This document shows, piece by piece, positions 17,546 through 26,910 of a stretch of DNA of 64,000 nt. The stretch's first letter is position 1. Each line of letters starts with the position of its first letter. The stretch covers positions 1 to 64,000 of the forward strand of contig NZ_FNHE01000007.1 in NCBI RefSeq assembly GCF_900103785.1, read 5' to 3'. The translations under genes and the position numbers were made by a program. The notes under the pieces are model-generated. The model worked only from the letters and a program-made list of their open reading frames with translations, was not told the origin of the DNA and ran no database searches. Source of the DNA: Geodermatophilus siccatus. Lineage in GTDB: Bacteria; Actinomycetota; Actinomycetes; Mycobacteriales; Geodermatophilaceae.

Positions 17546-20500
17546 GTGAGCTCACCCGGCCCCTTCCGCGCGCTGCCCCCTCAGGTCGACCTGCCCGCCC
17601 TGGAGCAGGAGATCCTGGGTCGCTGGGAGGCCGACAAGGTCTTCGCCCGCACGCTGGAGGCCACCGCCGACCGGCCGCAGTGGAACGTCTACGAGGGACC
17701 GCCGACCGCCAACGGCCGCCCCGGCACGCACCACATCGAGGCGCGCGCGTTCAAGGACGTCTTCCCGCGCTTCAAGACCATGCAGGGCTGGCACGTGCCC
17801 CGCCGCGCCGGCTGGGACTGCCACGGCCTGCCGGTCGAGATCGCCGTCGAGCAGGAGCTCGGCTTCGCCGGCAAGCCCGACATCGAGCGCTACGGCATCG
17901 CCGAGTTCAACGCCCGCTGCCGGGAGTCCGTCGAGCGGCACGTCGCGGACTTCTCCGACCTCACCCGGCGGATGGGTTTCTGGGTCGACTTCTCCACGGC
18001 CTACTGGACGATGGACCCCCACTACATCGAGAGCGTGTGGTGGTCGCTCAAGCAGGTGTTCCAGAAGGGCCTGCTGGTCGAGGACCACCGGGTCGCGCCG
18101 TACTGCCCGCGCTGCGGCACCGGGCTGTCCGACCACGAGGTGGCCCAGGGCTACGAGTCGATCACCGACCCCTCGGTCTACGTGCGGCTGCCGGTCACCG
18201 ACGGCGAGTGGGCCGGCCGGGCCGACCTGCTGGTCTGGACGACGACGCCGTGGACGCTGCCCAGCAACACCGCGGTGGCGGTCAACCCCGACGTCCCCTA
18301 CGTCGTCGCCCGGCGCGGCAACGACACCCTCGTCGTCGCCGAGCCGCTGCTCGCGTCGGTGTTCGGCGGGACCGACGACGTCGAGGTGCTGGCCCGCACG
18401 ACCGGTCGCGACTGGGAGCGGGTGCACTACCAGCGGCCCTTCGAGCTGGTCGACTTCCCCGAGGGGGAGGACGCGCACTTCGTCGTCCTGGCCGACTACG
18501 TCACCACCGACGACGGCACCGGGCTGGTGCACCAGTCCCCCGCGTTCGGCGCCGACGACCTCGCCGTCTGCCGGTCCTACGGCCTGCCGGTGGTCAACCC
18601 GATCGACGCGACCGGGCACTTCCTGGCCGACGTCCCCCTGGTGGGCGGGCACTTCTTCAAGGCCGCCGACCCCGCGCTGGTCGAGGACCTGCAGGCCCGC
18701 GGCGTGCTGTGGCGCGAGCAGCGCTACGAGCACACCTACCCGCACTGCTGGCGCTGCCACACGCCGCTCATGTACTACGCGCAGCCGTCCTGGTACATCC
18801 GCACCAGCGCGGTCAAGGACCGGCTGCTCGCCGAGAACGAGAAGACGCACTGGCACCCCGAGCACATCCAGTGGGGCCGCTACGGCGACTGGCTGCGCAA
18901 CAACGTCGACTGGGCGCTGTCGCGCGACCGGTACTGGGGCACCCCGCTGCCGGTCTGGCGCAACGACGCCGACCCGCAGCGCATGGTCGTCGTCGGGTCG
19001 CTGGCCGAGCTCTCCGAGCTGACCGGCCGCGACCTGTCCGACCTCGACCCGCACCGGCCGTTCATCGACGAGGTGACCTTCACGCTGCCCGGCGAGGAGG
19101 GCACCTACCGGCGGGTGCCGCAGGTCATCGACGCCTGGTACGACTCCGGCTCCATGCCCTTCGCCCAGTGGGGCGCGCCGTACCGCAACCAGGCGGAGTT
19201 CGAGGCCGCCTACCCGGCGCAGTTCATCTGCGAGGCCATCGACCAGACCCGCGGCTGGTTCTACTCGCTGATGGCCGTCGGCACGCTCGTCTTCGACAAG
19301 AGCTCGTACGAGAACGTGCTGTGCCTGGGCCACATCCTGGCCGAGGACGGCCGGAAGATGAGCAAGCACCTGGGCAACATCCTCGAGCCCATCCCGCTGA
19401 TGGACCGGCACGGCGCCGACGCCGTCCGCTGGTTCATGCTGGCCGGCGGCTCGCCGTGGTCGGCCCGCCGGGTCGGGCACGAGACGCTGTCCGAGGTGGT
19501 CCGCAAGGTGCTGCTCACCTACTGGAACACCGCCAGCTTCTTCACCCTGTACGCCGAGACCAACGGGTGGGACCCGGCGGGCGGGCGAGGGGACGGCACG
19601 GCCTCCGGCCCCGTCCCGGCGCGGGCCGAGCGGCCGCTGCTGGACCGCTGGGCGCTGGCCACCCTGGCGGAGGTCACCGAGGGCGTCACCGCCGCGCTCG
19701 AGGACTTCGACACCCAGGGCGCCGGGCGGCTGATCGCGCAGTTCGTCGACGACCTGTCCAACTGGTACGTGCGCCGCTCGCGGCGGCGGTTCTGGGACGG
19801 CGACCCCGCGGCGCTGGCCACGCTGCACGAGGTGCTCGACGTGCTGACCCGGCTGATGGCGCCGTTCACGCCGTTCGTCACCGAGGAGGTGTGGTCCCGG
19901 GCGGTGGCTCCGGGACTGACGGACGCGGTCGACAGCGTGCACCTGGCCTCCTGGCCGCAGGTGGACGAGGACGCCCGGGACGCCGCGCTCGTCGAGCAGG
20001 TGGCGCTGGTGCGCCGGCTGGTCGAGCTGGGCCGCTCGGCGCGCACCTCGGCCAAGGTGCGCACCCGCCAGCCGCTGGCCCGCGCCGTCGTCGCGGCGCC
20101 GGTCTGGGCCGAGCTGCCGCGGGACCTGGTGGCCGAGGTCGCCGACGAGCTGAACGTGTCCGAGCTGATGGACCTCTCCGCGGTCGGCGGCGACCTGGTC
20201 GACGTGAGCGTCAAGGTCGACTTCCGAGCGGTCGGCCGCCGGCTGGGCAAGCAGGTGCAGGCGGTGGCCAGGGCGGTCGCCGCCGCCGACGCGCCGGCCC
20301 TGGTGGCCGCCTACCGCGCCGGGACGGCGTCGGTCGAGGTCGACGGGGCGGCCGTGCCGCTGCAGGACGGCGACCTGGTCGTCACCGAGACGCCGCGCGA
20401 GGGCTGGACCGTGGCCAGCGGCGGCGGGCTGACCGTCGCGCTGGACCTGGAGCTGACGCCGGAGCTGGAGCGGGCCGGACTGGTCCGCGAGGCCGTGCGG

Positions 20501-20722
20501 CTGGTGCAGGAGGCCCGCAAGAACGGCGGGCTGGCCGTCAGCGACCGCATCGAGCTGTGGTGGACGGCGGACGACTCGATGGCCCAGGCGCTCACCGAGC
20601 ACGGCGACCAGGTGGCCGACGAGGTGCTCGCCGTCCGCGTGCACGCGCAGCAGCCCGGCGACGGCGAGGGCGTCGAGGGCCCGGCCGGCTCGCGGTTCTG
20701 GGTGGCCCGCGCAGGCGCCTGA
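17546..20722 (+). CDS. ileS: Isoleucyl-tRNA synthetase, type II (IleS2-like)
   Basis: 1058 residues. It charges tRNA-Ile with isoleucine and edits valine. The class-I signatures are present: the HIGH-equivalent in GPPTANGRPGTHHIEAR (about 51-67) and KMSKH at about 604-608. The editing domain contains LLVWTTTPWTLPSNTAVAVN. The tRNA-recognition and catalytic blocks CHGLPVEIAVEQELG and GWFYSLMAVGTLVF are intact. The length of over 1050 residues and the long C-terminal domain fit the eukaryote-like type II enzyme, a class associated with low mupirocin sensitivity. That resistance is an expectation from the family and has not been tested here. Confidence 0.96.
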   Translation: MSSPGPFRALPPQVDLPALEQEILGRWEADKVFARTLEATADRPQWNVYEGPPTANGRPGTHHIEARAFKDVFPRFKTMQGWHVPRRAGWDCHGLPVEIAVEQELGFAGKPDIERYGIAEFNARCRESVERHVADFSDLTRRMGFWVDFSTAYWTMDPHYIESVWWSLKQVFQKGLLVEDHRVAPYCPRCGTGLSDHEVAQGYESITDPSVYVRLPVTDGEWAGRADLLVWTTTPWTLPSNTAVAVNPDVPYVVARRGNDTLVVAEPLLASVFGGTDDVEVLARTTGRDWERVHYQRPFELVDFPEGEDAHFVVLADYVTTDDGTGLVHQSPAFGADDLAVCRSYGLPVVNPIDATGHFLADVPLVGGHFFKAADPALVEDLQARGVLWREQRYEHTYPHCWRCHTPLMYYAQPSWYIRTSAVKDRLLAENEKTHWHPEHIQWGRYGDWLRNNVDWALSRDRYWGTPLPVWRNDADPQRMVVVGSLAELSELTGRDLSDLDPHRPFIDEVTFTLPGEEGTYRRVPQVIDAWYDSGSMPFAQWGAPYRNQAEFEAAYPAQFICEAIDQTRGWFYSLMAVGTLVFDKSSYENVLCLGHILAEDGRKMSKHLGNILEPIPLMDRHGADAVRWFMLAGGSPWSARRVGHETLSEVVRKVLLTYWNTASFFTLYAETNGWDPAGGRGDGTASGPVPARAERPLLDRWALATLAEVTEGVTAALEDFDTQGAGRLIAQFVDDLSNWYVRRSRRRFWDGDPAALATLHEVLDVLTRLMAPFTPFVTEEVWSRAVAPGLTDAVDSVHLASWPQVDEDARDAALVEQVALVRRLVELGRSARTSAKVRTRQPLARAVVAAPVWAELPRDLVAEVADELNVSELMDLSAVGGDLVDVSVKVDFRAVGRRLGKQVQAVARAVAAADAPALVAAYRAGTASVEVDGAAVPLQDGDLVVTETPREGWTVASGGGLTVALDLELTPELERAGLVREAVRLVQEARKNGGLAVSDRIELWWTADDSMAQALTEHGDQVADEVLAVRVHAQQPGDGEGVEGPAGSRFWVARAGA

Positions 20723-20740
20723 GCGGAACGACGGACCCCT

Positions 20741-20841
20741 CGGGATCGGCCCCCTGCAGGGGGAGGAGGACCCTCTCCCCCCACCCCTCGCGAGCTCGCG
20801 GCGGGACCTGGAGGGGGGCCGTGGGGGCGGGGGGTCCTTCC
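20741..20841 (-). terminator. Family I terminator-like palindrome (copy 4), between convergent genes
   Basis: It fills the gap between the ileS stop and the convergent membrane-protein stop at 20842. Nested arms are AGGACCC/GGGTCCT and CCCCCTGCAGGGGG, with a loop containing CTCGCGAGCTCGCGGCGG. It could terminate both genes. Confidence 0.65.
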
Positions 20842-21645
20842 TCAGTTGTCGCGGGCTGCCTGCCGGCGGGAGCGCTCGGTGTCGGCCAGGTGCCGCACCG
20901 GGCGGCAGGTGGCGCAGGGGGTGAAGCCGTCGGTGCGCGCCTCGACCATGGGCAGGCCGATCCCCTCGCGGCCCTCGAGGGACGGGCAGCCGGGCAGGTG
21001 GTAGCGCGGGTGCTCGTCGACGACCAGGACCTCGTCGTCGAGGTCCACCACGAGCAGCAGGTCGGTGACCTCGACGTCCTCCTCGCCGGGCTCCCCCGTG
21101 ACCGGGTCCGCGGGTGTCTCACGCGGCTCGTGGGCGCCGCGACGCGCCGGCGCGCCGTCGGCGAGGTGGCCGTTGCCGAGGGGGGCCGCCGGGAACGCGG
21201 GCACCGGCTCGACCGGTGACTCCTCGGCGGGTGCCCGGGCGCTGAGCGGCTCGGGCTCGCGGTCGGCCGCCGGCTCTGGCGCACGGTCGGGCTCCGTCAC
21301 CCGGACCGCCGTCGCGCCGGCCGGGCGGAGCGGGGCCTCCGGCGTCCGCTCCACCGGCTCGGCGGCCGGGGCGCGCTCCTCGGGCGGCACCGCCGGTTGC
21401 CGCGCCGTGCGGCGCACCTCGGGTGGGCGGGAACCGGCCGCGTCCGCCCGTGCGGGGGCCTGCGCCGCGCGGCGGTCGAAGTCACCGGCCTCCCGCGCCG
21501 TGCGCACCCGCGCCACGACCAGCAGGACGGCGGCGAGCCCGCACGCCGCCACGCAGGCCCAGTAGAGCGCCGTCGTGCCGGTGACGACGCCGCCGACGAA
21601 CAGGCCCAGGCCCAGCAGGACCAGCAGACCCGCAGCCAAGACCAC
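20842..21645 (-). CDS. Two-helix membrane protein with C-terminal Cys/His cluster
   Basis: 267 residues. Two membrane helices lie near the N-terminus (VVLAAGLLVLLGLGLFVGGV and a second ending LAAVLLVVARV). A long Pro/Ala/Glu-rich linker follows (about 60-185), then an acidic patch, VVDLDDEVLVVDEHPRYH. The last 50 residues carry YHLPGCPSLEG and FTPCATCRP, a His-Cys-Cys-Cys arrangement resembling Ada-type zinc-binding hairpins. I do not recognise a named family. A TACAGT hexamer (21652-21657) six bases before the GTG suggests a leaderless mRNA separate from divIVA. Confidence 0.75.
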   Translation of the reverse strand: MVLAAGLLVLLGLGLFVGGVVTGTTALYWACVAACGLAAVLLVVARVRTAREAGDFDRRAAQAPARADAAGSRPPEVRRTARQPAVPPEERAPAAEPVERTPEAPLRPAGATAVRVTEPDRAPEPAADREPEPLSARAPAEESPVEPVPAFPAAPLGNGHLADGAPARRGAHEPRETPADPVTGEPGEEDVEVTDLLLVVDLDDEVLVVDEHPRYHLPGCPSLEGREGIGLPMVEARTDGFTPCATCRPVRHLADTERSRRQAARDN

Positions 21646-21651
21646 GCGCCG

Positions 21652-21657
21652 ACTGTA
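21652..21657 (-). promoter_or_regulatory. -10 element (leaderless) of the two-helix membrane protein gene
   Basis: On the minus strand TACAGT ends six bases before GTG 21645. It sits just after the strong hairpin at 21698-21732, so this gene is probably transcribed separately from divIVA. Confidence 0.5.
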
Positions 21658-21697
21658 GCCGGGAACACAGCCGCGGGCCGCCACGGACCCGGGACGC

Positions 21698-21732
21698 GAC
21701 AGGGCCCCCGGACGGTGTCCGGGGGCCCTGTC
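21698..21732 (-). terminator. 16-bp perfect hairpin downstream of divIVA
   Basis: Bases 21698-21713 (GACAGGGCCCCCGGAC) pair perfectly with 21717-21732 around the loop GGT. It follows the family I copy after divIVA and precedes the promoter of the next gene. It is the strongest simple hairpin I see in the window. Confidence 0.8.
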
Positions 21733-21759
21733 GTGCGGTGTGGGGACGGCCGCCCTCCC

Positions 21760-21863
21760 GGGGCCCTCGCCTGAGCCTGCGAGGCGCGGGGAGGAGGGGC
21801 GGTCCCCCTGCAGGGTCCCGCCCGCGAGCCTGCGAGTGGCGGGGGGGGGGCAGGGGGCCTGCG
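21760..21863 (-). terminator. Family I terminator-like palindromes (copy 5, doubled), after divIVA
   Basis: Two loop sequences occur in tandem: GAGCCTGCGAGGCGCGGGG near 21773 and GAGCCTGCGAGTGGCGGGG near 21827, the second followed by a run of G. The block ends at the divIVA stop (21864). Confidence 0.6.
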
Positions 21864-22592
21864 TCAGGCGCTGGCGTGCTGGTTCTGCCGGCTGCTGGAG
21901 GCCGGCTCCGCCGAACCGCGGCTGTCGAGGTCGCGCAGGTGCGACTCGAGGTAGGAGCGCAGCCGGGTGCGGTACTCGCGCTCGAAGGTGCGCAGCTCCT
22001 CGATCTTGCGCTCCAGGCTGCTGCGCTTCTCCTCCAGCGAACCCATCACCTCGTTGTGCCGGCGCTCGGCGTCCGCGTCGAGCGCGGCGGCCTTGGCGCG
22101 GGCCTCGCGCTCCATCGTGTCGGCCCGGGTGCGGGCGTCGTTGACCATGGAGTCGGCGCGCATCTTGGCCTCGCTGACCATCTGCTCGCTCTTGGCCCGC
22201 GCGTCGTTGACCATGCGCTCGCTGTTGGTCCTGGCCGCGACCACCATCTGGTCGGCCTGGGCCTTGGCCTCGTTGACGTACTTGTCGGCGGTCTCCGTGG
22301 CCAGGGCCAGCATGCGCGACGCGCGGGCGCTGTCGTCCTCGCGGACCGGCGCCGGCGGGGGCGGCGGTGCGGCGGCGGGCGCCGGGGCCGGCGGCTCGGG
22401 TGCCTCGACGGCGCGCGGGGTGCGCCCGGTCGCGGAGCCCGCGCGCAGTTCGTTGTTCTCCTCGATCAGCCGCGCCAGCTCGGCCTCCACGACGTCGAGG
22501 AAGGCATCCACCTCGTCCTCGTCGTAGCCCCGCTTGCCGATGGGGGGCTTCTTGAAGACGACGTTGTGCACGTCGGCAGGCGTGAGTGGCAT
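21864..22592 (-). CDS. divIVA: DivIVA / Wag31 polar growth and division protein
   Basis: 242 residues. The N-terminal membrane-curvature domain begins [20 protein letters not shown], followed by [15 protein letters not shown]. After a Pro/Ala linker (about 75-100) comes a long coiled coil rich in heptads such as [20 protein letters not shown]. The C-terminus ends in [11 protein letters not shown]. The protein marks negatively curved membrane at poles and septa and directs apical cell-wall growth in actinobacteria. ATG 22590-22592 is preferred over GTG 22601 because that GTG lies inside the GAGGTGA Shine-Dalgarno sequence. It is the last gene of the ftsZ-sepF-yggT string. Confidence 0.94.
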   Translation of the reverse strand: MPLTPADVHNVVFKKPPIGKRGYDEDEVDAFLDVVEAELARLIEENNELRAGSATGRTPRAVEAPEPPAPAPAAAPPPPPAPVREDDSARASRMLALATETADKYVNEAKAQADQMVVAARTNSERMVNDARAKSEQMVSEAKMRADSMVNDARTRADTMEREARAKAAALDADAERRHNEVMGSLEEKRSSLERKIEELRTFEREYRTRLRSYLESHLRDLDSRGSAEPASSSRQNQHASA

Positions 22593-22695
22593 CGACTTCA
22601 CCTCGGGTCGGACAACGGGGACAGGGACGACGTCGGACGAGCGGCGGACGGCTCCGACCGGCCTCCGGGGCCACCGCCCCGGTCAGGGGCAACGG

Positions 22696-22995
22696 TCACG
22701 CGGCGCCGAGCGCGAGGCTGTCCACGATGCCACGCAGGATGTACACGGCGATCAGGAGAACCATAAACGCGAGGTCCAGGCGGATCGACCCCAGGTTGAG
22801 GGGCGGGATCACCTTCCGGATCGCCTTGAGCGGTGGGTCGGTGGTCGCGTAGACGACCTCGAGACCCGCCGCCACCAGCCCGGACGGACGCCAGCTGCGC
22901 GCCAGCACCATCACCCAGTCGACGACGAACCGTGCGAAGAGCAGCACGAGGAAGACGAGCAGGACCGACGAGAGGATGTTCCAGAAGAGAGCCAC
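22696..22995 (-). CDS. YggT family membrane protein
   Basis: 99 residues with two conserved hydrophobic halves, ILSSVLLVFLVLLFARFVVDW and MVLLIAVYILRGIVDSL. Between them is the family motif TDPPLKAIRKVIPPLNLGSIRLD, in two blocks. YggT proteins regularly follow sepF in Gram-positive and actinobacterial division clusters. The exact function is unknown, though in plants the homologue (CCB3/YlmG) is linked to membrane complex assembly and chloroplast division. GTG 22993-22995 begins VALFWNILSS. Confidence 0.9.
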   Translation of the reverse strand: MALFWNILSSVLLVFLVLLFARFVVDWVMVLARSWRPSGLVAAGLEVVYATTDPPLKAIRKVIPPLNLGSIRLDLAFMVLLIAVYILRGIVDSLALGAA

Positions 22996-23050
22996 GGTCC
23001 TCGCTCGTCCAAGGGCACCCGGGGGTGCCGGTCCGGTCCTGCCACCAGTC

Positions 23051-23860
23051 TCAGGACTCGGCGGCGAAACCACCCTCGCGGATCCGCGCCTTGTCCTCGG
23101 CCGTCACGTCGACGTCCCGCGGGCTGAGCAGGAACACCTTGTTCGTGACGCGCTCGATGCTACCGCGCAGCCCGAACGACAGACCCGCAGCGAAGTCGAC
23201 GAGCCGCTTGGCGTCGGCGTCGTCCATCTCGGTGAGGTTCATGATCACCGGCTTGCCGTCGCGGAAGCTCTCGCCGATCTGGCGGGCCTCGTTGTACGTG
23301 CGCGGGTGCAGCGTGGTGATCCGGTAGGGCTGCGGCGCCGGAGCGGGCGCGGGCGCCGGGGCCGGCTCGGGCGCGGCGGCGACCTGCTCGCGGACGGCGA
23401 GGCCCGCGGCAGCCACCGAGCCGGACACCGGGGTCGCCGGGCCGGGGATCGACGCGGGACCGGCGCCGGCCGGCCCGCCGACGCGGGAGGCGGTGGCGCC
23501 GCCCGGGCCGGGCGCGAGACCCAGGTTGCGGTTGGCCGCGGGACGCCGCGGCAGCGCGAGCGGCTCGGGGTCCGGCGCCGGCGGCAGGTCGGCGTCGAGG
23601 TCGGCGTAGTGGCGGTCGTCGGCCCGGAAGTCGCCGTCGCGGTAGTCGGGCTCGTAGCGGTCCCCGACGTCGTAGCGGTCGTCGTAACCGTTGTCGGCGG
23701 CGTAGCCGCCCTCGGAGGCGTACCGGGAGTACCGGCGGTCCTCGAGGCGGTCGTAGTGGTCGGCGTCCGCCTGGCGGGTGTCGTACCGGCCGTAGGCCCG
23801 GGCGTCGTCGTCCTCCACGAGTCCGAGGTAGATGCCCATCTTCCGCATGGCTCCGGCCAT
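23051..23860 (-). CDS. sepF: Cell division protein SepF
   Basis: 269 residues. The N-terminal amphipathic membrane-binding helix is [20 protein letters not shown] long Arg/Tyr/Asp-rich then Pro/Ala-rich linker (about 25-175) follows. The C-terminal SepF core has [39 protein letters not shown] and [16 protein letters not shown]. SepF anchors FtsZ filaments to the membrane and is essential in actinobacteria, which lack FtsA. The linker is longer than in many homologues. ATG 23858-23860 gives the helix intact; MRKMGIY four codons later is an alternative. Confidence 0.95.
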   Translation of the reverse strand: MAGAMRKMGIYLGLVEDDDARAYGRYDTRQADADHYDRLEDRRYSRYASEGGYAADNGYDDRYDVGDRYEPDYRDGDFRADDRHYADLDADLPPAPDPEPLALPRRPAANRNLGLAPGPGGATASRVGGPAGAGPASIPGPATPVSGSVAAAGLAVREQVAAAPEPAPAPAPAPAPQPYRITTLHPRTYNEARQIGESFRDGKPVIMNLTEMDDADAKRLVDFAAGLSFGLRGSIERVTNKVFLLSPRDVDVTAEDKARIREGGFAAES

Positions 23861-23927
23861 CAGCCCTGCCCTTCTCCGTACGCGCGCGTGGCCACCCGGG
23901 CTGCTGGGACCCGTGTGACTGGTGTGA

Positions 23928-24632
23928 CTAGTCCTCCGGGGAGGGTAGGGGCCGCGTCCCGAACAGCGCGGTTCCGACACGCACGAGGGTGCTGCCGGCC
24001 GCGACCGCCTCCTCGAGGTCCGCGCTCATCCCGGCGGAGAGGTGGCGCGCCTCCGGGTGGTCGGCCCGGACCCGCTCGGCGAGCGCGGCCAGCCGCGCGA
24101 AGGCCGGGCCCGGCTCGGCACTCCGGGGGGCGACCGCCATGAGGCCGCGCAGGACGACGCCCTCCTCGGCGGCGACGGCGTCGGCCAGCGCGGGGACGTC
24201 GGCGGGGTCGGCCCCGCCGCGGGCGGCCAGCTCCCCCTCGGGCCCGCCGAGGTCGACCTGGACGAACACCTCGACCGGTCGACCGGTCTCTCCGCCGACC
24301 CGGGCCAGCGTGCGGGCCAGCGAGACCCGGTCGACCGAGTGCACGACGGCGCCCAGGCGGGCGACCGCCGCGGCCTTGTTGCGCTGCAGCTGGCCGACGA
24401 AGTGCCAGCGCAGCGGCAGGTCGGCGAGCTCGGCGGCCTTGCCGGTGAGCTCCTGGGCGCGGTTCTCCCCGAAATCGGCCTGGCCGAGGGCGGCCAGCTC
24501 GCGGACGGCGGCCGCGGGCCAGGTCTTGCTCACCGCCACCAGCGCCACCTCGGCGGGGTCCCGGCCCGCGGCGCGCGCCGCGGCGGCGATGCGGTCGCGG
24601 ACGGCCTGCAGGCGGTCGGCCGGAGAGGTCAC
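23928..24632 (-). CDS. YggS/PLPBP family PLP homeostasis protein
   Basis: 234 residues. The PLP lysine is in [18 protein letters not shown]. The core motifs [31 protein letters not shown] and [16 protein letters not shown] are present, the last being the phosphate-binding region. The protein binds pyridoxal phosphate without known catalysis and balances B6 vitamers and amino-acid pools. Its location between pgeF and sepF is the standard actinobacterial order. GTG 24630-24632 starts [14 protein letters not shown]. Confidence 0.94.
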   Translation of the reverse strand: MTSPADRLQAVRDRIAAAARAAGRDPAEVALVAVSKTWPAAAVRELAALGQADFGENRAQELTGKAAELADLPLRWHFVGQLQRNKAAAVARLGAVVHSVDRVSLARTLARVGGETGRPVEVFVQVDLGGPEGELAARGGADPADVPALADAVAAEEGVVLRGLMAVAPRSAEPGPAFARLAALAERVRADHPEARHLSAGMSADLEEAVAAGSTLVRVGTALFGTRPLPSPED

Positions 24633-24699
24633 GGCCGGATCCTCCCCCGCGCCGTGCAGGTCCGCGTGCTCGGTCGGCCGCGACGTCGGGTGACCGCGT

Positions 24700-24771
24700 C
24701 GAGTGCGACGAACGCGTGGCCATCGAACGCGTGGCCATCGGGCGCCCACGACCACGAGTTCGTCGCACTCG
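24700..24771. repeat. 14-bp inverted repeat enclosing a 15-bp tandem duplication
   Basis: CGAGTGCGACGAAC (24700-24713) is the perfect reverse complement of 24758-24771. Inside, AACGCGTGGCCATCG is present twice in tandem (24711-24725 and 24726-24740). It occupies the 151-base gap between pgeF and yggS and could form a long hairpin in the mRNA, terminating or processing the operon transcript. Confidence 0.7.
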
Positions 24772-24783
24772 GTCCGACAGGGC

Positions 24784-25515
24784 TCAGCCGATCCAGACGA
24801 CCCCGGCCTGGCGGCCGGTGACGCCGTCGCGGCGGTGGGAGAAGAGGAAGCGGTCCTCGACGGTGCACCGCGGGTCGTGCACGACCTGCCCGACGCCGGC
24901 GCCGCGCAGCACCTCGGCCAGCCCGGCCCGCAGGTCCAGCCCCGGCGTCCCCCTGCGGGTGCGCACCGCCGCGGCGGGCGCCACCCGGGCCACCTCGACC
25001 TGCATCGCCCGCGGCACCTCGTAGCAGGCGCCGCAGACGGCGGGGCCGAGCAGCGCGGTGACGTCGGCGGAGCGGCTGCCCAGCTCCACCATGGCGGCCA
25101 GCGCGGCGGGGACGACGCCGCCACGCACCCCCTCGCGGCCGGCGTGCACCGCGGCCACGACGCCGGCGGTGGCGTCGGCGAGCAGGACCGGGACGCAGTC
25201 GGCGACCAGGGCGCACAGCACCAGTCCCGGGGTCCGGGTGACGACGGCGTCGGTGCCCTCCAGCGGGCCCTCGACCGGACCGTCGACGACGGCGACCCGC
25301 GCGCCGTGCACCTGGTCCATCCACACCAGCCGGTCGGCGGCGACGCCCAGCTCGCGGGCCAGCCGCTCGCGGTTGGCGGCGACGGCGACGGGGTCGTCGC
25401 CGACGTGCGAGCCGAGGTTGAAGGAGTCGTAGGGGGAGACGGACCGGCCGCCCCGCCGGTCGGTGACGACCCGTCGGGGTCGCACCGCCGACGAGGCGGC
25501 CGGGGTGGAGGTCAT
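24784..25515 (-). CDS. pgeF: Peptidoglycan editing factor / purine nucleoside phosphorylase, YfiH (PgeF)
   Basis: 243 residues. Family motifs: the start SVSPYDSFNLGSHVGDDP, then the His in MDQVHGARV, the Cys in VLCALVADCVPVLLAD, and HAGREGVRGGV, with a C-terminal FSHRRDGVTGRQAGVVW. These proteins were called multicopper laccases but the better-supported activities are purine nucleoside phosphorolysis/deamination. In E. coli the homologue keeps L-Ala (not L-Ser) in peptidoglycan. Position after ftsZ fits a wall-quality role. The start is ATG 25513-25515. Confidence 0.92.
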   Translation of the reverse strand: MTSTPAASSAVRPRRVVTDRRGGRSVSPYDSFNLGSHVGDDPVAVAANRERLARELGVAADRLVWMDQVHGARVAVVDGPVEGPLEGTDAVVTRTPGLVLCALVADCVPVLLADATAGVVAAVHAGREGVRGGVVPAALAAMVELGSRSADVTALLGPAVCGACYEVPRAMQVEVARVAPAAAVRTRRGTPGLDLRAGLAEVLRGAGVGQVVHDPRCTVEDRFLFSHRRDGVTGRQAGVVWIG

Positions 25516-25567
25516 GCGCCCATCATGGCGAGGGACGGGGACGGCTTCCTTCCAGGGGCCCGCACGG

Positions 25568-25615
25568 CCCCGTCCGAGGCTCGTCCCGAGCGTGCGAGGG
25601 ATGAGGAGGACGGGG
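25568..25615 (-). terminator. Family I terminator-like palindrome (copy 6), after ftsZ
   Basis: CCCCGTCC (25568-25575) pairs with GGACGGGG (25608-25615). The arm holds CGAGCGTGCGAGGG, a variant of the conserved loop. It lies between the ftsZ stop and the pgeF start, so it may attenuate the distal genes. Confidence 0.7.
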
Positions 25616-25626
25616 TCCTTCGACTG

Positions 25627-26910
25627 TCACTGGCGGAGGAACTCCGGGATGTCGAGCTCCTCCTCGAAGTCCTCGTTGGACAGCGGACGCCGGCCCGCGG
25701 CGGCATTCGTGTTCGCGCCCGGGACGGGCGGCAGCGGCGGCACGGTGATCCCGCCGCCGGTGGCCGGCCGGCCGGGCAGCTGGGACGTCGACGGCGGGGT
25801 GGCCTGGGCCTGCTGCGGCTGCGCCGAGCCGACCAGCCGCTCCCCGGTCGGGACGCCGGCGACCGGCGGCGGCTGCACCACCGGCATCCGGGGGGTGGTC
25901 GGCGGGGCCACCGGGGCAGCGCCGTGCACCGAGGCGATGCCGGCCTCCTTGCGGCCCTGCGGCTTGCCGCCGTCGAAGCCGGCGGCGATGACGGTGACCC
26001 GCACCTCGTCGCCGAGGGCGTCGTCGATCACCGCACCGAAGATGATGTTGGCGTCGGCGTGCGCGGCGTCGGAGACCAGCGAGGCGGCCTCGTTGATCTC
26101 GAACAGGCCGAGGTCCGAGCCACCGGAGATGGACAGCAGCACGCCGTGGGCGCCCTCCATCGAGGCCTCCAGCAGCGGGCTGGCGATCGCCTGCTCGGCA
26201 GCCAGCAGCGCCCGGTTGTCCCCGCGCGCGCTGCCGATGCCCATGAGCGCCGACCCGGCGCCGGACATGACCGACTTGACGTCGGCGAAGTCCAGGTTGA
26301 TCAGACCGGGCGTGGTGATCAGGTCGGTGATGCCCTGGACACCGGAGAGCAGCACCTGGTCGGCGGTCCGGAAGGCGTCCATGACGCTGACGTTCCGGTC
26401 ACCGAGCTGCAGCAGCCGGTCGTTGGGGATGACGATGAGCGTGTCGCACTCGTTGCGCAGCTCCTCGATGCCCGACTCGGCCTGCACGGCCCGCCGCTTG
26501 CCCTCGAAGGAGAACGGGCGGGTGACCACGCCGATGGTCAGCGCGCCGAGCTTGCGGGCGATCGAGGCGACGACCGGCGCGCCACCGGTGCCGGTGCCGC
26601 CGCCCTCGCCGGCGGTCACGAAGACCATGTCGGCGCCCTTGAGCACCTCCTCGATCTCCTCGCGGTGGTCCTCGGCGGCCTGGCGGCCGACGTCGGGCTG
26701 CGCGCCCGCGCCGAGACCGCGGGTGAGCTCGCGGCCGACGTCGAGCTTGACGTCGGCGTCGCTCATCAACAGCGCCTGCGCGTCGGTGTTGATCGCGATG
26801 AACTCGACCCCCTTGAGGCCGACCTCGATCATGCGGTTGACCGCGTTCACCCCGCCGCCGCCGATGCCGACGACCTTGATGACCGCGAGGTAGTTGTGCG
26901 GAGGTGTCAT
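25627..26910 (-). CDS. ftsZ: Cell division GTPase FtsZ
   Basis: 427 residues. This tubulin homologue polymerises into the division ring. The nucleotide pocket has [13 protein letters not shown] and the signature [13 protein letters not shown] (G-box at 103-109). The T7 loop [11 protein letters not shown] supplies the catalytic aspartate. A Pro/Gln-rich linker (about 325-400) precedes the conserved C-terminal peptide [10 protein letters not shown], which binds SepF and other partners. In GAGAQPDVG a Gln replaces the usual Asn, a mild change. The start is ATG 26908-26910 with GGGAGCC upstream. Confidence 0.98.
   Translation of the reverse strand: MTPPHNYLAVIKVVGIGGGGVNAVNRMIEVGLKGVEFIAINTDAQALLMSDADVKLDVGRELTRGLGAGAQPDVGRQAAEDHREEIEEVLKGADMVFVTAGEGGGTGTGGAPVVASIARKLGALTIGVVTRPFSFEGKRRAVQAESGIEELRNECDTLIVIPNDRLLQLGDRNVSVMDAFRTADQVLLSGVQGITDLITTPGLINLDFADVKSVMSGAGSALMGIGSARGDNRALLAAEQAIASPLLEASMEGAHGVLLSISGGSDLGLFEINEAASLVSDAAHADANIIFGAVIDDALGDEVRVTVIAAGFDGGKPQGRKEAGIASVHGAAPVAPPTTPRMPVVQPPPVAGVPTGERLVGSAQPQQAQATPPSTSQLPGRPATGGGITVPPLPPVPGANTNAAAGRRPLSNEDFEEELDIPEFLRQ

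Noticed and set aside
15685..21219. Very long open frames antisense or out of frame to ileS and the antiporter gene
   Set aside because: High GC leaves long stop-free frames; these translate to Arg/Gly/Pro-rich text without domains and overlap well-defined genes.
25627..26910. Gln for Asn in the FtsZ GAGA(N)PDVG loop as loss of function
   Set aside because: All GTP-binding and T7-loop residues are intact, so this is a tolerated change.
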